From: Chaenocephalus aceratus
Lineage: Eukaryota > Chordata > Actinopteri > Perciformes > Channichthyidae
Assembly (NCBI GenBank): GCA_023974075.1
Contig: CM043801.1
Coordinates: 34,788,419-34,852,418 of the forward strand
DNA length: 64,000 bases
Reading direction: 5' to 3'
The notes beneath the pieces were generated by a model. That model did not search any database and was not told the DNA's origin. It worked only from the letters and a program-made list of their open reading frames with translations. Positions 1 through 10,287 of the stretch are shown piece after piece (within the stretch, counting starts at the first letter, position 1; every line of letters starts with the position of its first letter). Made by a program: the position numbers and the translations under genes.

Positions 1-267
1 TAATTTTCTTCATTATTAGTAGATTTTTTGTTTTTGGACGAATGCTCCGGGCCAGTGGTTACAATGGTGGGGCCAGTGATAATACAAGTCCACCGGCCCG
101 GTGGTAGACATTATTTACCCTTAATGTCTACCGCTAGTAAATTGTCTACCCCCCCCAGTCCCCCCGACAATTTACTAGCGGTATTTACTAGCGGTATTTA
201 CTTGCGGTACCGAAGTGGGCCGGTCGAGAGTCCCGGGCTGATTTGTAGTCCCAGTCCGCCCCTGGTC
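1..267. repeat. Dispersed repeat fragment with a perfect 18-bp-arm hairpin
   Basis: No gene is visible. Positions 129-146 and 166-183 are perfect 18-base inverted arms around a C-rich loop. The right arm is followed by two further imperfect copies of a 13-base motif (tttactagcggta) up to about 209. This looks like part of a MITE or other short mobile repeat, but I cannot name the family. Confidence 0.45.
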
Positions 268-696
268 ATGAAGGATGGGTCATGACCGAAAGAACCAGAT
301 CGCGGATACAAGCGGCCGAGATGGGTTTTCTCCGCAGGGTGGCTGGTGTCTCCCTTAGGGATAAGGTGAGAAGTTCGGTCATCCGGGAGGGACTCGGAGT
401 TGAATCGCTCCTCCTTCGCGTCGAAAGGAGCCAGTTGAGGTGGTTCGGGCACCTAGTTAGGATGCCACCTGGACGCCTCCCGAGGGAGGTGTTCCAGGCA
501 CGTCCAGCTGGGAAGAGACCAAGGGGTAGACCTAGGACCAGGCGGAGGGATTATATCTCTTCGCTGGCCTGGGAGCGCCTTGGGATCCCCCAGTCAGAGC
601 TGGTTGATGTCGCCAGGGAAAAGAACGTTTGGGGCTCTCTGCTGGAACTGCTACCCCCGCGACCCGACCACGGATAAGCGGGAGAAGATGGATGGA
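268..696 (+). mobile_element. Rex3 (RTE-clade) LINE, 5'-truncated 3' end
   Basis: An open frame from 282 to 677 encodes the C-terminal tail of an RTE-type LINE polyprotein, with the recognisable stretches WFGHLVRMPPGRLPREVF and PRGRPRTRRRDYISSLAWE and an end in LLPPRPDHG. The stop is followed directly by a very short 3' end, ggataagcgggagaagatgg, and GATG repeats. A short 3' end finishing in GATG repeats is typical of fish Rex3. Only the last roughly 130 codons remain; the endonuclease and reverse transcriptase parts are missing, as expected after incomplete reverse transcription. It cannot move by itself. A second, smaller Rex3 relic lies at 41548-41616. Confidence 0.85.
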
Positions 697-1011
697 TGAA
701 GTATGAGATCATTTCAGTTTTATTGTAATGGCTTCCATGTCATGTGACTATATATATAATTACTACACTATCCCTGAGTTTCTCTCCGTTGGACTCCTTT
801 GTTTACTTCCTGAACATAATGACATCACTATGTAACACTCATGCTTCTATTGGCTAGAATTTGACCAATCACAACAGAGCCGGTCAGCTAACCAATCAGA
901 GCAGACTGGGCTCTGGTTTCAGACAGAGGGTGAAAAGAGGTGCTGCAGCACAGGCAGTATGAGAAAAATAAAGAGCTTTTTGAACATTAAAGCATGGAGA
1001 CGTGTCCCAGT
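697..1011. mobile_element. E-family element, left part (split by element A)
   Basis: This stretch matches the flanks of the two 57-bp arrays at 31.3 kb and 47.1 kb in inverse orientation. Shared blocks are ggactcctttgtttacttcc, ccaatcagagcagactgggc and the run ending attaaagcatggagac. It stops at 1011, where hAT-like element A begins. The missing right part reappears at 17335-17400. I use 'E' as a working label for this recurrent family, which I cannot place in a named superfamily. Confidence 0.6.
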
Positions 1012-1099
1012 CAGAGGTGTGAAGTAGTGGAGTACAAATACTTTGTTACTGCACTTAAGTAAATTGTTCTGGTATCAGTGCTTTACTCCACTACTTTGA

Positions 1100-1452
1100 C
1101 TTTCTACTTCTTACATGTTGAACCCAAATACCTACTTTCTACTTTTTACATGTTGAACACAAATACCTGTACTTTCTACTTTTTACATGTTGAACTCAAA
1201 TACCTGTACTTTCTACTTCTTACATGTTGAACCCAAATACCTGTACTTTCTACTTCTTACATGTTGAACTCAAATACCTGTACTTTCTACTTCTTACATG
1301 TTGAACTCAAATACCTGTACTTTCTACTTCTTACATGTTGAACTCAAATACCTGTACTTTCTACTTCTTACATGTTGAACTCAAATACCTGTACTTTCTA
1401 CTTCTTACATGTTGAACTCAAATACCTGTACTTTCTACTTCTTACATGTTGA
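1100..1452. repeat. 37-bp tandem array, left block
   Basis: About nine to ten copies of a 37-base unit (ctgtactttctacttcttac plus atgttgaactcaaatac). The array is interrupted at 1453 by element B and resumes at 15999 in the same orientation and phase, so the two blocks were once one array. Confidence 0.9.
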
Positions 1453-1469
1453 CAGTGTTGTAGTCAAGT

Positions 1470-1690
1470 CACCAATTCACGAGTCCACGTCACCCTCGAG
1501 TCACCACTCTTCGAGTCCGAGTCCAAGTCCGAGTCACCAAGGGAGAGTCGTAGTCGAGTCCGAGTCCAACTCCGAGTCACCCAAGGAGTGTCCAAGTCGA
1601 GTCCGAGTCCGAGTCATCATTACCTGTGTTCGAGTCCGAGTCCAATTCACTTAAGAAGAGTCCAAGTCAAGTCCGAGTCACAAGTCTTCA
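1470..1690. repeat. GAGTCC-rich simple repeat, left
   Basis: Degenerate repeats of cgagtccgagtccaagtc. The same motif, in the same direction, is found at 15765-15990. These are the subterminal arrays of element B. Confidence 0.8.
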
Positions 1691-2283
1691 TGTATTAATC
1701 TTCGTGGATATATGTTTTGAAATGTAGCTGCTCCTCTACATTGCTGTTATCCTGTCTATTGAACTGCTGTGAAGCGAGTTTGGCTACAATTCTTGTAATA
1801 GGTGCTATACAAATATAAAGCTTATTTCTAATATTCATATTATTATTATATATAAATAAACTATATTTAAAATGATTTACCTTTTAGAGAAGTGATTATA
1901 TTTGTATGCCAATATTTTCCTATGGTAAAGTTTTCGTTTTGCACTTTTATTTTGATAGTAATAAGATCGGGACTCTTATTTTGAAGGAACTTTTACGGGT
2001 TAAATCAGTTTACCGATAAAGATTTATCCCCAGAAAGCACATGGCTACTTAGCATGCAAAATGACGTCATTCTGCATGTTAAGTAGCCATGTGCTTTCGT
2101 TATCGGCTGAATCTTTATTTATTGATTAGATCATGTTACTCTGATGATAGTGTTCAAGACAGCCTATATGTCTGAACTCGATCCTTAGAGTAATGTGTTA
2201 CGGAGCCTTCTCTTCAATATTATTTCCACATAACGAGCATTTTGCGCTGCTCTTTTCCAATGTGGAAGCAGAATGTGTGAAAG
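1691..2283. other. Inner part of element B with a 66-bp near-palindrome
   Basis: No gene. At 1700-1830 there is a 3'-tail-like repeat ending gctatacaaatataaagctt. At 2033-2098 two 32-base arms with only two mismatches meet at a central cg (a gacgtc core). Weaker flanking inverted matches (gataaagatt / aatctttat) widen it to about 120 bp, so it is probably a small fold-back MITE. Confidence 0.6.
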
Positions 2284-2453
2284 CAGGGCCGGCCCTGACC
2301 AATTTGCCGCCCTAGGCAAGATTTTAGCTGGCGCCCCATGCAAATAAAAAAAAAATATTTTAATCTTTTTAATTTTTTCAACTTTCGGCGCCCCCTATGG
2401 GTTGATGCGCCCTTAGCATTCGCCTCTACTGCCTATGCCGAGGGCCGGCCCTG
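2284..2453. mobile_element. hAT-type MITE M, copy 1 (170 bp)
   Basis: Both ends carry the palindromic motif CAGGGCCGGCCCTG (the right end reads GAGGGCCGGCCCTG). The left flank is tgtgaaag (2276-2283) and the right flank catgcagg (2454-2461). These do not match each other, but each matches the opposite flank of copy 2 at 15317-15644. The interior includes the conserved stretch ccctatgggttgatgcgccc. Confidence 0.85.
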
Positions 2454-2461
2454 CATGCAGG

Positions 2462-3100
2462 TTGAAACTGTCACGGAAGAAAAGTGTTGAACTTTCCAAA
2501 GAAGTTCTATTTATTGTCTATTTGGCAGAAGTATTATCAGCTAAATGTACTCGGGTATCAAAAGTAAAAGTAGTCTTTTATATGAGAGTTGTATTATTAT
2601 ACAATATTATAATATCTTGTTTTCATCATGAGAAAATACATGAGTTTTTTTAATGTTGGACTTCGTCAACATGGAGCACATTTTGGAAAGTGCTGAGTCA
2701 ATTTGTAGAAAATGTATATCATATAAACACATGAATTTGTATAAAAAGCAACTACTTTTGTCAAATAAATGAAGTGCATTAAAAGCCTCTGAAATGTATT
2801 GAAATACAGTGAAAAGTAGATTTTCTCCAGTACATTTTTGAGGTACTTTGTAATTCTACCCCACTACATTTCTTTAATACCTTTAGTTCATATGCAGATT
2901 TGTATTAATGATGTGGAAGTAGAAGTACCCGAATTATACCTAAGTAGGCTACATTACTTGAGTAAATGTACTAAATTACTTTCACCATTGTTAACTATGC
3001 AACTTTCCTTTTTAGAGAATGGGCTTCCACAAGTATACACATTTAAATATAGTGAAATACTCACCACAGAAAGCCAGTAGTGTCATGGAGGAAGGCAGTA
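2462..3100. repeat. Relic of a fish hAT-like dispersed repeat
   Basis: The block holds scattered, diverged versions of the same motif class seen in element A: tactcgggtatcaaaagtaa, gtactttgtaattctacccc and a right end acttgagtaaatgtactaaa followed by ttactttcaccattg. No coding sequence. It is older and more diverged than element A. Confidence 0.5.
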
Positions 3101-3250
3101 GAAGTTAGACTAGAAAAAGCAGAAAAAGCTGAATATTGTAACCGTTGAATGGCGACTGCGTTTAGCTACAAACTGCTGGACCTAGCGGAGAAATGTGGAA
3201 AAGTGAAATCATTTGAATGAAAATTGTTAAATGTTATGGCACCTTGGACA
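3100..3250. repeat. Repeat block shared with the other side of the TRIM gene
   Basis: The words gcagaaaaagctgaa, actgcgtttagctaca and ggagaaatg...aaaagtgaaat...atttgaat recur at about 6450-6580. The two blocks bracket the TRIM gene in the same orientation. Confidence 0.6.
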
Positions 3251-3493
3251 TAATACAAGAAGAACATCCTTTTTTATTTTTGAAAGACAAACCTTTATTA
3301 ATATCCAAACATTTAATTTGATCACACATCCCATCAGTAAAGTCTGTTCAATGATTTCATGATCAGTTTCACTTCATCCACACCATCAGAATCTCAGCTA
3401 TTTCAAACAGAATCAGAAACCATTTACTTGCTGATTATTATCATGATAATTAATGTTCTATAAAACATCAGAGTACCCACTTTCTATTTGGAT

Positions 3494-3534
<41 letters not shown>
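3494..3534. repeat. (CAA)n microsatellite
   Basis: About 13 uninterrupted CAA units in the presumed 3' untranslated or downstream region of the TRIM gene. Apart from this tract, 3250-3880 shows no gene. A reverse-strand AATAAA at 3291-3296 could serve as a distal poly(A) signal for the TRIM transcript. Confidence 0.9.
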
Positions 3535-3535
<1 letters not shown>

Positions 3536-4194
3536 TAGTCTGCAGAGAAATAACTGCAATATTATACAATCTATTTCCCAAACAAAGACTCTAAGCTATT
3601 GACAGGAGAATAATAATTGATTGACTTATTGATTATGATCATGACGGTAAGTAATATAATTTTAAATAAACATTTAATGATGAAATAAGTGTTATAACCA
3701 TCTGGGGAACTCATTTGTTCATTAATTTGGGCAACAATAATATATAATCTGTCAAAATAATACATATTATAAATGTCTCTATTGTTGAGAAAGTGGCCAG
3801 AATAAAATATCTACAATGAGAGAAGCTCTGGTGCTTTCTCTCTGAAGACTCAAGCTTTACAAGAGAAACAACAACATACAAATACATCAATATCGATATT
3901 CAACAAGTATTTAGAGCAAAGTTTACATTTCCATGCAGAGAAATATGAGTTGAGGTGAACAGCAACCCTCCTGAGCAGTGACAGCCTCCACGGCTACACA
4001 GACACAGGAAGGAGCGCCGCCTGAAGAAACTCCAGCATCTACAGAACAACTCGTGAGAAGACGTTAAAGCACATCCCATCATGTTTGATTGACAGCTGAT
4101 CTCTGTGCAGTGAAGACATGAACACTCAGCTCTCAGCAACAATGATGGACACAATGAGTTTAAGAAGTAGAAGAGTTCCTCAAATGACTTCAGG

Positions 4195-5862
4195 CTATTT
4201 CAGTTTACAAAACTCAGCTGTGGCTCCATCACCATAAAGCCAAACTCCAGCATGTAGCGGCCGAGTGAATGTGGTCTGGACTCTGTGGAGGAAAGTCATG
4301 GTTTCAGAGACGCTGTAGAAGGACAGAACACCTGCTCTGTGATCCAGGTACACTCCTACTCTGGAGGACCGAGGACCTGAGACGGGAGTTTTGATGTTGT
4401 TGTGACGAAATGAATAACTGTTATGGAAACAAAATAAGGACCAAGATTTGTCATTGAATCCAAATCCACATTCATCCCCACCTCCTGCTCTGCTGATATT
4501 CTTGTATGCGACTGCTACATAAATTACTGCCGCTCTCCGCTCCACCTCCCAGTAACAACGTCCAGTCAGACTCTCTCTACTCAGGACCTGAGGCCATCCA
4601 GTGAATCTGTCTGGATGACTAGAATAAGACTGTGGTCTTTTCATGTATGTTGCTCTTATGCCCCCCTCAGATAATACCAGCTGTGTGTTTGCTGTGTTTG
4701 GATCCAGAGTGATCTCCTGTGAATATTCTAAGAACCCAGCTCTGGAGGTGGGCTCTGCTGCTGACAGTAAAACATCCACTTCAGTCGGTGAGACGTTTGT
4801 CCATTTCTCTCTCAGGACGTCCTGTAGTTTGTCTCTGACTGCTGACAGGGCCGCCGTCACGTCCTCAAAGTAGCTCAGAGGACGGATGTTGGTGCTGGAG
4901 GAGTGTGTAGCTTCACTGAGGGCTGGCAGTGAGGGGTAGCTGAGCAGAAACTGGTTGTGGTCCTCTGTGAGAGACAGCAGCTCCAGCTCAGCGTCTCTCC
5001 TCTTCAGCTCAGAGATCTCCTGCTCCAGCTTCTCCTGGAGCTCTCTGACTCGACTCACTTCTCTCTTCTGCTGGGATCTGACCTGCTGCTTCACATCAGA
5101 GCTTCTCTCCTCCATGAGACGGATCAGCTCAGTGAACGTCTTCTCACTGTCCTCCACTGCTTTGTCAGCAGAGCCATTGACGGCCTTCACCTCCCGCTGA
5201 AGCCGCTTCACCTCCTTCTCTCCGTCCTGGATTCTCTGCTGGATGTTTTCTCGACTCCCCTCCAGCTCTCTCTGCCTCTCAGTCCTCTCTGCTGCAGCTG
5301 ACACCGTGTCGTGGCCTTTGTGTTCGTCCACAGAGCAGAGATAACAGATACTCTGCTGATCAGTGCGGCAGAACATCTTCATAACCTCATCATGACGAGA
5401 GCAGATGTTCTCCTGGAGCTTCTTGGAGGGCTCCACCAGCTTGTGTTTCTTTAATGGAGCTACGTCATAATGAGGCTGGAGGTGTTTCTCACAATAAGAG
5501 GCCAGACACACGAGGCAGGACTTACAGGCTCTCAGTTTCCTCCCAGTGCAGACATCACAGGCCACGTCTTCAGCTCCAGCATAGCAGAGATCAGCAGGAG
5601 CAGCTTGGAGTCCAGTCTTCTTCAGCTCCTCCACTAAAGCTGCTAACATGGTGTTTTTCAGCAGGACAGGCCTCGGTGTGAAGCTCTGCCTGCACTGAGG
5701 GCAGCTGTGGATCTCCTTCTCATCCTCTCCGTCCCAGAAGCCTTTAATACACTTTATGCAGTAGCTATGTCCACAGGAAGTCGTCACCGGATCCTTCAGT
5801 AGATCCAGACAGATCGAACAAGAGAAGGTTTCCCGGTCCAGCTGAACTCCTCTCTGCGCCAT
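4195..5862 (-). CDS. TRIM-family (finTRIM-like) RING E3 ubiquitin ligase
   Basis: A 555-residue protein read from one uninterrupted frame. RING finger: C15, C18, C30, H32, C35, C38, C54, C57. A first B-box-like zinc site lies around C102-H140 and B-box 2 at C154, H157, C165, C173, C176, H181, H184. A charged coiled coil spans about 190-310. A C-terminal PRY-SPRY (B30.2) domain runs from about 376 to the end, with LDP at 386-388, WEV at 438-440 and a GVYLD...GVLSFY block. Such proteins ubiquitinate partners chosen by the SPRY domain; many fish members are antiviral and interferon-induced. The frame is open for 103 more codons upstream, but MAQRGVQLDRE is the usual start for this family just before the RING, so I chose 5862. 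The exact orthologue is undefined, because fish have dozens. The lack of introns and defects suggests an intact gene or a young duplicate. Confidence 0.92.
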   Translation of the reverse strand: MAQRGVQLDRETFSCSICLDLLKDPVTTSCGHSYCIKCIKGFWDGEDEKEIHSCPQCRQSFTPRPVLLKNTMLAALVEELKKTGLQAAPADLCYAGAEDVACDVCTGRKLRACKSCLVCLASYCEKHLQPHYDVAPLKKHKLVEPSKKLQENICSRHDEVMKMFCRTDQQSICYLCSVDEHKGHDTVSAAAERTERQRELEGSRENIQQRIQDGEKEVKRLQREVKAVNGSADKAVEDSEKTFTELIRLMEERSSDVKQQVRSQQKREVSRVRELQEKLEQEISELKRRDAELELLSLTEDHNQFLLSYPSLPALSEATHSSSTNIRPLSYFEDVTAALSAVRDKLQDVLREKWTNVSPTEVDVLLSAAEPTSRAGFLEYSQEITLDPNTANTQLVLSEGGIRATYMKRPQSYSSHPDRFTGWPQVLSRESLTGRCYWEVERRAAVIYVAVAYKNISRAGGGDECGFGFNDKSWSLFCFHNSYSFRHNNIKTPVSGPRSSRVGVYLDHRAGVLSFYSVSETMTFLHRVQTTFTRPLHAGVWLYGDGATAEFCKLK

Positions 5863-5890
5863 TTCTCCTCTCAGTAGCAGAGAGTGTCTG

Positions 5891-5916
5891 AGTTTCACTT
5901 CCTGAAACCTGAAACT
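5891..5916 (-). promoter_or_regulatory. ISRE / ETS-IRF-like motif next to the TRIM start
   Basis: On the minus strand GGAAGTGAAACT (5891-5902) ends about 30 bases before the chosen ATG and fits both the ETS-IRF composite GGAANNGAAA and an ISRE half. On the plus strand GAAACCTGAAACT (5904-5916) is ISRE-like with a 3-base spacer. Interferon control is plausible because many finTRIM genes are interferon-inducible, but the position inside the likely leader makes function uncertain. Confidence 0.4.
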
Positions 5917-6189
5917 ATGAGAGCTGTGATCTGAACAGGATGTGAGTGTGCAGTGAATGTGGCCTATCAGCTCTTGTACTTTACCCACATGTTGGTTCCA
6001 CCCTTCCTCCTCAGTGTGCATCTGAAGGGGAGGAACCAGGAAACACAGAGTGCAGCTGGCTGTGTCTGAGAGCAGGAGGAAGAGGGAGGGCTCATCAAAC
6101 TCTGACTCATTCCAGGAGGAGGAGCAGACACTCTGAACTGTTTCCTCATTTACAAACGGAGCCTCGCTCACAACCTGCTCTACATTTGA

Positions 6190-6870
6190 AGAGAGCTTTT
6201 AGTTGTAAAATAAGTGGGTAAACTTACAAATTCTGCAGGGGATCAAATACTTATTTCCTCTACTGTACATGTATAGCCTCAATGTCCTGAAATAGCTGAT
6301 TGATTTAATAGTTGAATGTACAGTAAGTACATACAACAGTAGTTGTATTAGAAATAGTAGTTGGAGTAGTAGAACTAGAAAATGCATTTCCTGCTGAAAA
6401 TGAGTGCAAATGCTGTAAACTGTGAACATTTGTTGCTGAATTTAGTTGAAAATGCAGAAAAAGCTGAACATGTTATTAGTTGAATGGGAGCTGCGTTTAG
6501 CTACAGAGACCAAGTCAGTGTGTTGCTGAACTTAGTGGAGAAATGCAGAAAAGTGAAATTATTTGAATCAGAATTGTTACAGCTTTGAAAGTGAAATGTT
6601 AAACTGGAAGAGTAGGAAAAATAGTGAAGAAGCTTAATATTTAAAAGAAAAGGTTTAAAAAAGGTATAAACAACTAAATGTATAGCCTCAATGTCCTGAA
6701 ATAGCTGAATAATGTAATAGTTGAATGGTTTCTGCAGCTGAAAGTAGGCTGAAGGAGTTAGATATCAGATGTACGTAGCAGTGAATTAATGTCTATTAAG
6801 AAAAGAAAAGAAAGTAAAAAGGCTTTGAAAAGCAGCAGAATATTTTAACTGCAAACTTTTTAACTAACTT
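6190..6870. repeat. Repeat-rich upstream flank of the TRIM gene
   Basis: At 6225-6270 there is a transposon end (gaggaaataagtatttgatc on the minus strand) common in fish genomes, probably Tc1-like. The motif tatagcctcaatgtcctgaa occurs twice (about 6273 and 6676), each followed by atagctga and tagttgaatg. About 6450-6580 repeats the block at 3100-3250. No gene is visible. Confidence 0.5.
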
Positions 6871-6949
6871 GATGGCGAGTGATCTGTCGCCATGGCAACG
6901 GCATTTGATGAAACCCCATAATGCGCTTAGATGCGTTGATGGCTGCATC

Positions 6950-7335
6950 GTTACCAGTGGCGTTTTCTCCCGGAGGCCAAGGGAAGCCAGGCTTCCCCTG
7001 TTTTTTCGGATTGTAGTTATAATTTTAATAAATAAATCAAAACACTTTGTTTAGTTTCGGAAATTCTTTGTTGTGTGTTGCTGTTCCATCTCTCCCCCAT
7101 TCTCATTGAGTATTTTACAAAGAGTGAAACAGCGCCCCTCTAGATGTTATGGTGAAAGAGTAGATTGCACTCTCTGTTGCGAGAGGAGGCTAGCCGAAAT
7201 TGGCTTCCCTTGGTGAAAAAAAATCGAGGGATTGACCAATCAGACAAGGCTCACGTCATGCCCCTGCCAACCTGTGATTGGTCAGGGCCATGCCAAGGGA
7301 AGCCAGAGGCGGCTGGCCTCACAATCCAATCAAAT
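6950..7335. mobile_element. Dispersed MITE/SINE-like element (aagggaagccagg family)
   Basis: The motif ccaagggaagccagg appears near both ends (about 6977 and 7293) around sequence with cccctgccaacctgtgattgg. The type is common in fish, but I cannot name the family. Confidence 0.4.
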
Positions 7336-7339
7336 CGCA

Positions 7340-8356
7340 TCAACTTAGTGTTGCAGTGACGCGTCCTAAAACCCGGAAGTAAGCTGCGCTCGGTTTCTCA
7401 TGTTTCCCTCGACAGAAAGCAATGGGATTTCTCCATAGGATTTTGGAAAATAGCTCGAAATACGGTCAGTGGAAAACGAACCTGTTTGATAAATGCACGT
7501 TTTGTTCAGTCGGATAATATCCACATGTCTACCCTACTTTTATAATTTTCGAATCATAAATCTAATGCTGCGTTCAGACCGGACGCGATGCGATGTTTGG
7601 GGGCAGCGCGATTACATGTAAAGTCAATGCAGAGACGCGATCAGACGCGAATTAGCTCCGACGGCGCGCATGAAGCGGTGGACGCGGCGCGAATCACGCG
7701 ATTGAAGGGAGCCGCGTCAAACGCGAGAGTTCAATTTTTTCAACTCGGGCGTCAAATTCACGTGACGCGTTCTCGCGGAAGCCAATCAGCGGTGAGGATC
7801 TCAGCCTGCCGTCACTGACGTTCAACCAGAAAACATCAGCCATCAGCTGTTAGCAGTTAGCACACAGAGATCACAGCTCCTCATATCTGTTCAGAAACTA
7901 GACAAAAGTTAAACAAGAACAAACCACAGACTGTCTGTGTCATGGAGAATACAGTCGCTGGTTTATTTATGTCTGTAGGCCGTTGTTATGAGTGTGGAGT
8001 GAGCATATACAACGTTAGCTTAGCCTGGTCGACCCAATCTCCATTCAGAAAACAAGCATTTTAAAAGGGTTTTTCGCCTGCCGTCTGTCTGCAGACTTGT
8101 CAAAGCATTAATTCATGGTTTTTACTAACCGGTATCAGTATGTTGTTACGTCGGCAATAGAAGTGTGAGTGTTGCATTCACTATGTTACAGAAGTAAACA
8201 AATTAGTCCAATGGAGGCGTTTCAGGCATGGGGGGGGAGTGTGGGAGAGAAACTCCCTCGAGAGGGAACTTTGGGATTTTAGCCTTTGCAGACCATTTAC
8301 ATGCACACAAACCAAGATAACACACTATATGAAAACCATAATAGGGCCTCTTTAAG
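7340..8356. mobile_element. E-family element interrupted by a Harbinger-like insertion
   Basis: The left part 7340-7566 (cctaaaacccggaagtaagc, atttctccataggatttt, ttgttcagtcggataat) matches the fold-back E element at 31.5-32.1 kb. The right part 8170-8356 (atgttacagaagtaaacaa, cagaccatttacatgcacac, aatagggcctctttaa) is the other E half. Between them, 7567-8160 begins tgctgcgttcagaccggacg, a GC-rich Harbinger-type MITE end. It also includes a block (7860-7970, cagctcctcatatctgttca) found inverted at 14740-14815. Confidence 0.6.
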
Positions 8357-8729
8357 TACATAGCATGAGTAAAAGTACTTTCTTTTAAGGTAATAAGAGA
8401 CGGTGAGACAAAGGTAAACTAAAAGAAAAGAGATGTTTGGATCCGACAACTCGGAACATATTCCAGAAAGGACAGAATGAAAGAACGACAGAGAAAGAGA
8501 GGAGACGGAAACAAATAAAAGAAATAAAGGAAATAAAAGAGTGAGGAGACGGACTGAGCTGTGTTCAGACGCTGAATGGAGCTCCTCGGGTGGATCACTT
8601 ACACACATTCACACACACCCTTCTCTCTCATGTTTATCAAGGTTACATCTTGGTTATCTAATCCGTTGAAGAGCCGCTGATGAACCTGGGAGCGGGGCGG
8701 ACATCGTGTGAGGATCTGCAGTACTTCCT
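8357..8729. other. No gene seen
   Basis: AT-rich and purine-rich non-coding sequence without recognisable family or conserved frame. Confidence 0.5.
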
Positions 8730-8755
8730 CTTTCTTTTCCCCCTTCTGTGTCTGT

Positions 8756-8800
<45 letters not shown>

Positions 8801-8835
8801 TGTGTGTGTGTGTGTGTGTGTCTGTGTGTCTGTCT
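8730..8835. repeat. (TG)n microsatellite
   Basis: TG repeats with scattered TC interruptions. The Cys/Val-rich frames translated from it are artefacts. Confidence 0.95.
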
Positions 8836-9490
8836 CCCTGGCTGGGCGTGGCTGTGCTACTTTCGATTCCCGCCAGCTCACCTCCTCAGCTGCTGCTCAT
8901 CTCACTGATTGCCACCACTCACCTGCACCTGCTTAAAACCCTGGTTCCCATCCTCAGACTTCGCCAGTTCTTCGTTTATTCTTCAGTGGTAAACTATCGT
9001 CCAGGCCTACTAGTGTTTTTCCTAGTGACTTTGTGATGCTCCTTGTGAAAGGAAGTTCTTTCCTAATCCTGCTTGTTTTTGCTGTTCCAGATCCACATAC
9101 TCCAGCCGCTCTGCCTGCCACGTCCAGCCCTCCCTCCTGGTCAGCCCAGCTCCACGTCTCCCCTCTATGTGCTCATCGTCAACTCCTTGCCAGTGTCGTG
9201 GACAAAATAAAGCCTTTTTTGTACACTTCACCACCGTCTCAGTTTTAGTGCTTGCATAGCGGGTTCTCATCTCACAGAAGAACTGGCCAACACTGAACCC
9301 CGCAGGCACTGGAGCGCATCCCGCCACAGCCCATCGTGCCCTGTCTAGTCAGGGTTCCCTTCTGGGTCAACACGACCAACTCATTCGGGCGTTAGTAGAG
9401 AGCAATCAATCCATGGCTCATCATGTCTCTGAGTTAGCTTTCCAGATCTCAGCTCTAGGACACCTCCACTCTGAGGACACTGTCACTACC
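8836..9490 (+). mobile_element. Ty3/Gypsy-like LTR and start of gag, truncated
   Basis: 8836 to about 9279 looks like an LTR: a TATA-like cttaaaaccctgg at about 8932, a poly(A) signal aataaagcc at about 9207, and an end near catctcaca. Then comes a short leader (gaactggccaacactg) and the N-terminus of a Gypsy gag, recognisable from LLGQHDQLIRALVESNQS and VSELAFQISALG (about 9366-9460). The place where the gag start codon is normally found reads CTG. The frame ends in unrelated DNA near 9490; protease, RT, integrase and the 3' LTR are absent. It is a dead 5' fragment, and the exact LTR start is not resolvable by eye. Confidence 0.65.
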
Positions 9491-10279
9491 AGTCACTACC
9501 CTATCTGCAGTGCGCATGTGCGAGATGGTCCGCCATATTTGACAACGACATACGGCAACCCAAGTAGGACACTTGACACAGTGGCTTTTAGCAAAACACA
9601 AATGTTATGAGTTAGAGATGAGTTATTGTTATCACAACGTGACTTCACTATTATTTAACAACTCTTTTTATTGGGTTCTTTTATTTGGGGTTAAGTACAT
9701 TGTCAGAATAAGTGAGAAATGGATTTAACTTCTGTTAGACAGCTATCATACTGAATACATATTTACTGTGAATGTATGCAAAATGTATGGCTATGTATGT
9801 ATTTATGGCTGTAACAGGAAATGCACGCAAATACAAAACAAAATTGTATCGTACTGACACTTATTATATATATATATAGGGATAGCTTGTATTGTTACTA
9901 TCAGTACAGCGCCACTTTCCGAAACAGGAAATGCACGCAAATACGAAATAAAATCGTATATATATATATATAGCCTATCTTGTAAAATACAAGACGACAT
10001 CTTGTATTTTAGTTACACCCGCTATGAATTAATTCGGTCAAAATTAGACCTTGACACCGTCCACATAGCTATAGTGAAATAAAATAATAGAAAACATTAA
10101 GCCTCTTTGATGTAATAATCGGAGCTGAAACCTCTCTGCCATATAACACACACTTCCTTATTTATCTTTGAATAATAACATACAAATAAAGACGACTATA
10201 CTACAGTCATTTTAATGCAATTAGCTGAGATAATATGATTAACCGACAGCTGTGGGTATTTGATATAACAAGATGATTG
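9491..10279. other. Non-coding, with a local duplication
   Basis: No gene. A block of about 30 bases (aacaggaaatgcacgcaaat...) occurs at about 9816 and again at about 9924, each followed by a TA-rich run (about 9867 and 9957), so the unit duplicated locally. Confidence 0.5.
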
Positions 10280-10287
10280 ATCTACTG

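Noticed and set aside
5863..6171. 103-codon upstream extension of the TRIM frame
   Set aside because: Family proteins start just before the RING. The extension has no conserved feature and looks like leader sequence that happens to be open.
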